NCBI RefSeq assembly: GCF_011065895.1
Contig: NZ_JAALCR010000001.1
Coordinates: 434,001-498,000, forward strand
Origin: Paludisphaera rhizosphaerae
GTDB lineage: Bacteria > Planctomycetota > Planctomycetia > Isosphaerales > Isosphaeraceae
Direction: 5' to 3'
DNA length: 64,000 nucleotides
A program made the position numbers and the translations under genes. Of this stretch, positions 60,399-64,000 are shown piece after piece; within the stretch, counting starts at the first letter, position 1, and the number at the start of each line of letters is the position of its first letter. Below the pieces are notes generated by a model. The model made no database searches and was not told the DNA's origin. It saw nothing but the letters and a program-made list of their open reading frames with translations.

Positions 60399-60497
60399 TG
60401 TAGGGGCGTCCCTTGTGGGCGCCCCGATCGCCATCGGATGTCCGGTCGATGTCGGATGTCCAAAGCGATCGGGGCGCCCACAAGGGACGCCCCTACA
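60399..60497. repeat. Perfect 32-bp inverted repeat with 35-base loop
   Basis: The left arm 60399-60430 (beginning TGTAGGGGCGTCCCTTG) is an exact reverse complement of the right arm 60466-60497. The 35-base loop holds CGGATGTCC twice. It sits in the 350-base gap between a terminator and the GH2 gene. Its form fits a REP- or MITE-like palindrome, not a gene-specific signal. No target-site duplication is obvious. Confidence 0.85.
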
Positions 60498-60670
60498 AGT
60501 CCGGGCAATGCGCCAGAGGAATCACTCTGCTGTTCCAGCCCAGTGGTCACCTTTCCCATGCAGATGCCAAAGCTCTACAATCGGGATGAATGCGGCCTCA
60601 GATTAGCCGCCGTCCGGTCGTGCAGACGGCGGAACAACCAGCCGCGCCTCCTGACTCTTGATCGGCGATC

Positions 60671-62932
60671 ATGAAACGAACAAGCCTCCGCCTCAGCCTT
60701 GCGCTGGGGCTCGCGGCCGGCGTCGCGGCGTCGGCGACGGCCGAGGAATGGTCGATGAAACAGGGCCCGCTGATGACGCGGTGGGCAGCGCAGGTCGACC
60801 CCAACGCCCCCCTGCCGGACTACCCCCGGCCTCAGCTCACTCGGGCCGACTGGCTCAACCTCAACGGCGTCTGGGAGTTCCAGCCCGGCGCTGAGTCCGA
60901 CGCCGCCCCCGCGGGCAAAACGCTCTCCCGCAAGATCCTGGTTCCGTTCCCCGTCGAATCGGCGATCTCGGGCGTGATGGAGCACCACAAGCGGCTCTGG
61001 TACCGCCGCACCTTCAACGTCCCCACGTCCTGGGCGGGCCGTCGGGTCATCCTGCACTTCGGCGCTGTGGATTATGAGAGCGAGGCTTTCGTCAACGGTC
61101 GAAGCCTGGGCGTGCATCGCGGCGGATACGACCCGTTCCAGTACGACGTCACCGACTTTCTCCAGGGAGAAGGCCCCCAGGAGTTGATCGTCCGGGTCTT
61201 CGACCCCACCGTCGAGGGGGGCCAACCACGCGGTAAGCAGACGACCCGGCAGGGCGGCATCATGTACACGCCGACCACCGGCATCTGGCAGACCGTCTGG
61301 CTCGAACCGGTCGCCGCCGAGGGGATCCGCAGCCTCAAAATCACTCCCGACGTCGATTCCGGGTGCGTCTGGGTGGCCGTCGATGCGCCGGGGGTGACGC
61401 CTCACTCCCGCATCGCGCTGACCGTCAAGGACGGGGCCGAGATCGTCACGACCGTCGAGGGCGCTCCGGGACCGGAGATCCGCATCCCGATCCGCGACGC
61501 CAAGCTCTGGTCGCCCGATCGGCCCTTCCTCTACGACCTGGAGGTGAAGCTTGCCGTCGCTGGCAAGGAGGTCGACCGGGTCGGCAGCTACTTCGGCATG
61601 CGGAAGATTGCGATCGGCGACGTGGGGGGACTCAAGAAGCTGCTGCTCAACGGGAAGTTCGTCTTCCAGATCGGCCCCCTCGACCAGGGATTCTGGCCCG
61701 ACGGCCTCTACACCGCCCCCACCGACGCGGCCCTGAAGTTCGACATTCAGGCCACGAAGGAGATGGGCTTCAACATGATCCGCAAGCACATCAAGGTCGA
61801 GCCCGCCCGGTGGTACTACTGGGCGGACCGGATCGGCCTGATGATCTGGCAGGACATGCCTTCCGCCAACTCCTACCGAGGCGCCGAAGACCCCCAGCCA
61901 GAGGTCGACCGCGCCGCGTATGAGCACGAGCTGACCCGGATGATCGCCACGCTCTACAACGTGCCGTCGATCATCATGTGGGAGACGTACAACGAGGGCC
62001 AGGGCCAGTACGACACGCCTCGGCTGGTGAACCTGGTCAAGCGGCTCGACCCGACCCGCCTGGTCAACGAGGCCAGCGGCGGCGGCTACACGGGGTCGGG
62101 CGATGTGATGGACGTTCACAGCTATCCGCCGCCGGCCTGCCCCGAGCCCAGCAAGAACCAGGCGCTCGCCTGCGGAGAATACGGCGGGATCGGCTTCCGG
62201 GTCGAGGGCCACAACTGGGCCCCGGGCGGCGGCGGTTACACCAACGTCCAGTCGCCCCAGGACCTGGTCGACCTCTACACCGAGTTCGCGGCCATGCTCA
62301 AGGGCTTCCGCGATGAGAAAGGGCTGAGCGCGGCGGTCTATACCCAGATCACCGACGTCGAGACCGAGATCAACGGCCTGCTCACCTACGATCGCGTCCC
62401 CAAGATGGACGTCGGCAAGATCGCCCGAGCGAACAGCCTGGAAATGAGGCTGCCGAAGTTCACCACCGTGCTGGCGACCTCCGAGAAGGAGTCGCAAACG
62501 TGGAAGTACACTCTCAGTCGCCCGGCTGATGGCTGGGAGCAGCCCGGCTTCAACGACTCGGCCTGGCAGACGGGCCCGGGCGGCTTCGGCTCGCACGGGA
62601 CGCCCGGCACGGGGAAGATCGGAACGGAGTGGACTTCCAATAACGTCTGGATGCGCCGGACGTTCAACCCCGGAAACCTGACGCCCGACCAGATCGCCCG
62701 ACTGCTCGTCCGCGACAACCACGACGAGGACGTGCAGGTCTACATCAACGGCGTGCTGGCCTATCAGGTCGGCGGCTACTTCAACGGCTATGAAAACCGC
62801 CCCATCACGGCCGAGGCCCGCAAAGCCCTGAAGCCGAACGCCGAGAACGTGCTGGCCGTCCACTGTCGCCAGTCCGCCGGCGGGCAGTACGTCGACGTCG
62901 GCTTCGTCATCCGCGAACCCGACGAGAATTGA
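60671..62932 (+). CDS. Exported glycoside hydrolase family 2 enzyme
   Basis: A 753-residue secreted GH2 protein. Signal peptide ends near ATAEE (~25). The jelly-roll sugar-binding domain (about 45-215) is recognised by WLNLNGVWEFQPG and LWYRRTFNVP. An immunoglobulin-like domain follows (about 215-315). The TIM barrel (about 315-600) has the acid/base Glu442 in ETYNEGQGQY and the probable nucleophile Glu503 in ACGEYGG. The ~130 residues beyond add a second beta-domain (TWKYTLSRPADGWEQPG, VWMRRTFNPGN). Likely a beta-galactosidase, beta-glucuronidase or related exoglycosidase; the precise sugar is not evident. TACAAT at 60576-60581 is a possible -10. Confidence 0.9.
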   Translation: MKRTSLRLSLALGLAAGVAASATAEEWSMKQGPLMTRWAAQVDPNAPLPDYPRPQLTRADWLNLNGVWEFQPGAESDAAPAGKTLSRKILVPFPVESAISGVMEHHKRLWYRRTFNVPTSWAGRRVILHFGAVDYESEAFVNGRSLGVHRGGYDPFQYDVTDFLQGEGPQELIVRVFDPTVEGGQPRGKQTTRQGGIMYTPTTGIWQTVWLEPVAAEGIRSLKITPDVDSGCVWVAVDAPGVTPHSRIALTVKDGAEIVTTVEGAPGPEIRIPIRDAKLWSPDRPFLYDLEVKLAVAGKEVDRVGSYFGMRKIAIGDVGGLKKLLLNGKFVFQIGPLDQGFWPDGLYTAPTDAALKFDIQATKEMGFNMIRKHIKVEPARWYYWADRIGLMIWQDMPSANSYRGAEDPQPEVDRAAYEHELTRMIATLYNVPSIIMWETYNEGQGQYDTPRLVNLVKRLDPTRLVNEASGGGYTGSGDVMDVHSYPPPACPEPSKNQALACGEYGGIGFRVEGHNWAPGGGGYTNVQSPQDLVDLYTEFAAMLKGFRDEKGLSAAVYTQITDVETEINGLLTYDRVPKMDVGKIARANSLEMRLPKFTTVLATSEKESQTWKYTLSRPADGWEQPGFNDSAWQTGPGGFGSHGTPGTGKIGTEWTSNNVWMRRTFNPGNLTPDQIARLLVRDNHDEDVQVYINGVLAYQVGGYFNGYENRPITAEARKALKPNAENVLAVHCRQSAGGQYVDVGFVIREPDEN

Positions 62933-62940
62933 CCCCTACG

Positions 62941-62973
62941 CTCCCCGGCCGACGTTTCCGCGTCGGCCGGGAG
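62941..62973 (+). terminator. Terminator hairpin after GH2 gene
   Basis: A 10-bp perfect stem (CCGGCCGACG and its complement) with a TTTCCG loop and an outer CTC/GAG extension, directly followed by ATTCCTT, eight bases after the stop. Confidence 0.65.
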
Positions 62974-63159
62974 ATTCCTTGGCCGGGCCACCAAAGGCTA
63001 GAGGTCCGATTATGACGGCGCGCCAGCGCGTGGATGCGTCGACTTTCGAAGCTCGATCTCGGCTGTCGACGCCATGATCTTAGATAGAGCGTTCCTGGCG
63101 ACGCGGATCTTTGATAACTCGGCCGACTTGATCGGCACGCGGGGATCGGGTGAGACAAT

Positions 63160-63447
63160 CGCTCGAACGAAGCCAACCGTGCGTGCCTTAATATATTGCA
63201 GTACAACGACTTAACATCCAGAACCCGACTGGGTCCGTTTGAGATCGAACCCGATTTCGATGGGGATGAGTCGGCGACCGGCTCTCGAAGGCCCCAGTCG
63301 ATGCAAGACATCCTCGCTACAGGGTCCAATCGGAAACGACGCGAAGAGCGCGCGAACGAACCCACAACCTTGACGACGCAAAACCATCGAGATAAACGAT
63401 TTAACCTCGATCACGCGATTGGCTCCCTTTGCAATCAAACCCATTGG
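63160..63447. repeat. Eroded tandem duplication of a ~100-base unit
   Basis: The segments 63160-63259 and 63349-63447 resemble each other with a period of 189 bases; over the last 50 bases they are about three-quarters identical by eye. Read on the minus strand both encode versions of RV(I/L)(E/D)VKS followed by LR, and further on GFVRA, but one copy is frameshifted. They look like remnants of a duplicated reading frame or repeat family. The rest of the gap (62974-63534) shows no intact gene. Confidence 0.55.
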
Positions 63448-63534
63448 GGCGGATGCCTGGGCGCAAACGAAAACCGCCGGGAGGGTGTGCTCCGGGCGGT
63501 TCAGACCGACCTGCCAGGTTCGGGGGAGTCGGGA

Positions 63535-63966
63535 TCAGGCGTCCTGCTCAACCCGCGAGAAGAGGAGGAGGCTGGCGTTCTCGTCGAAGACCGGGGGCGG
63601 CGAGTCGTCGACCGCCTTGCGGTAGCCCAGGCCGACGGCGACCTTGATCACCTCGGCGTAGGAGGGGAACGACTTGCCCGAGAGTTCCTTGAACCGCTGC
63701 ATGGCGTTCATGAACTCCAGCTCATCTTCGGTGTACTGCTTCTCAAAGGTCGTGGGGTCGATGCGCTTTCGGCGTTCCTTCTTCTCCCGGCGTTCGACGT
63801 TGCGGGGAGGACGGGGTTCGCCAGGGGCGTCGAATCGTCCCGGCCGGCCGCCGAAGCCGCGACGGTCCTTGCCGAGCCGTCGTTCGTGGAAAACCGTGTT
63901 GGCCGGATAGGCGGAGAAGTCGAAGGAGCCGGAGTCAGGCTTGGAGTCGTCGCGGACGTCGTTCAT
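63535..63966 (-). CDS. Small conserved basic protein, function unknown
   Basis: A 143-residue soluble protein. The first half is highly charged and Arg/Gly/Pro-rich (RRLGKDRRGFGGRPGRF, then NVERREKKERRKRIDP) and probably disordered, which could bind nucleic acid. The second half (about 75-120) is helical with the pattern YTEDELEFMNAMQRFKE, then SYAEVIKVAVGLGYRK, and looks like a small compact domain. I recognise no family, though such proteins seem widespread in planctomycetes from memory. GGAGG lies 10 bases upstream of the ATG. It is complete within the window. Confidence 0.6.
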   Translation of the reverse strand: MNDVRDDSKPDSGSFDFSAYPANTVFHERRLGKDRRGFGGRPGRFDAPGEPRPPRNVERREKKERRKRIDPTTFEKQYTEDELEFMNAMQRFKELSGKSFPSYAEVIKVAVGLGYRKAVDDSPPPVFDENASLLLFSRVEQDA

Positions 63967-64000
63967 GTTGGAAGGCCTCCGGCCGCTTGGGGGCGGCGAT

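Noticed and set aside
60575-62863. A 762-codon minus-strand frame opposite the GH2 gene
   Set aside because: It mirrors the GH2 frame and shows only Arg/Asp/Val-biased composition without domains.

Overview
This is a 64 kb stretch of GC-rich bacterial chromosome, most likely from the Planctomycetota and probably the family Isosphaeraceae. That placement is inferred from gene content rather than a marker gene. The clues are ECF sigma factors with long membrane-anchored C-terminal extensions, DevBCA-type exporters whose ATPase carries a cyclic-nucleotide-binding-like tail, ceramidase-N-terminal-like, DUF4038 and Tat-exported Gfo/Idh/MocA proteins, a cytochrome b fused to a diheme cytochrome c, and a small LTxxQ protein. 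I see no rRNA, tRNA, CRISPR array, transposase, integrase or prophage gene. The window is an ordinary core and accessory chromosome segment with a few odd islands.

Layout. 1-8 kb: a cysteine-cluster protein (cut by the window edge), an M50 intramembrane protease, aroB-dprA, an alpha/beta hydrolase, and an overlapping histidine kinase / response-regulator-phosphatase pair. 8-21 kb: a macro-domain protein, a two-gene ABC exporter, a TlpA-like protein lacking its second redox cysteine, a glycosyltransferase and sugar epimerase, glmS with a clear promoter, an LTxxQ periplasmic protein, an FHA protein, and an isomerase-methyltransferase pair. 20.5-25.8 kb (minus strand): a pseudo-receiver protein, mfd, and then two small overlapping genes of which the second carries an RX4H HEPN-like motif. 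26-29 kb: two adjacent ECF sigma factors with C-terminal secretin/STN-like domains; a third lies at 51.4-52.9 kb. 29-33.7 kb: a PfkB sugar kinase, an OPA-type MFS transporter, a thioesterase and a class-I glutamine-amidotransferase-like protein without its cysteine nucleophile. 33.9-38.7 kb: a complete four-gene DevB-DevC-DevC-DevA exporter operon. 38.7-51.1 kb: mostly exported or catabolic proteins (ceramidase-like, orphan solute-binding protein, oxidoreductase, PpiC lipoprotein, heparinase II/III-like, DUF4038 glycosidase) plus thiC. 53-59 kb: a double-thioredoxin protein, then a minus-strand run of a LegB-like sugar dehydratase, an NrnA-type phosphoesterase, a Rieske protein and the cytochrome b-c fusion. 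59-64 kb: a Pro/Ala-rich anchored protein, a perfect 32-bp inverted repeat, a GH2 glycosidase, an eroded duplicated sequence and a conserved small protein.

How the parts fit together. Envelope work dominates: polysaccharide precursor and glycan synthesis (glmS, LegB-like, epimerase, glycosyltransferase), glycan breakdown (GH2, DUF4038, heparinase-like), periplasmic folding and redox (PpiC, thioredoxins, TlpA-like), export (DevBCCA and the two-gene ABC system) and respiration (Rieske/cytochrome b-c). Regulation is by His-Asp phosphorelay coupled to a PP2C phosphatase, FHA recognition and ECF-type sigma factors that look membrane-anchored. Several genes have lost a residue their family normally needs, which makes them candidates for binding or regulatory roles rather than catalysis.
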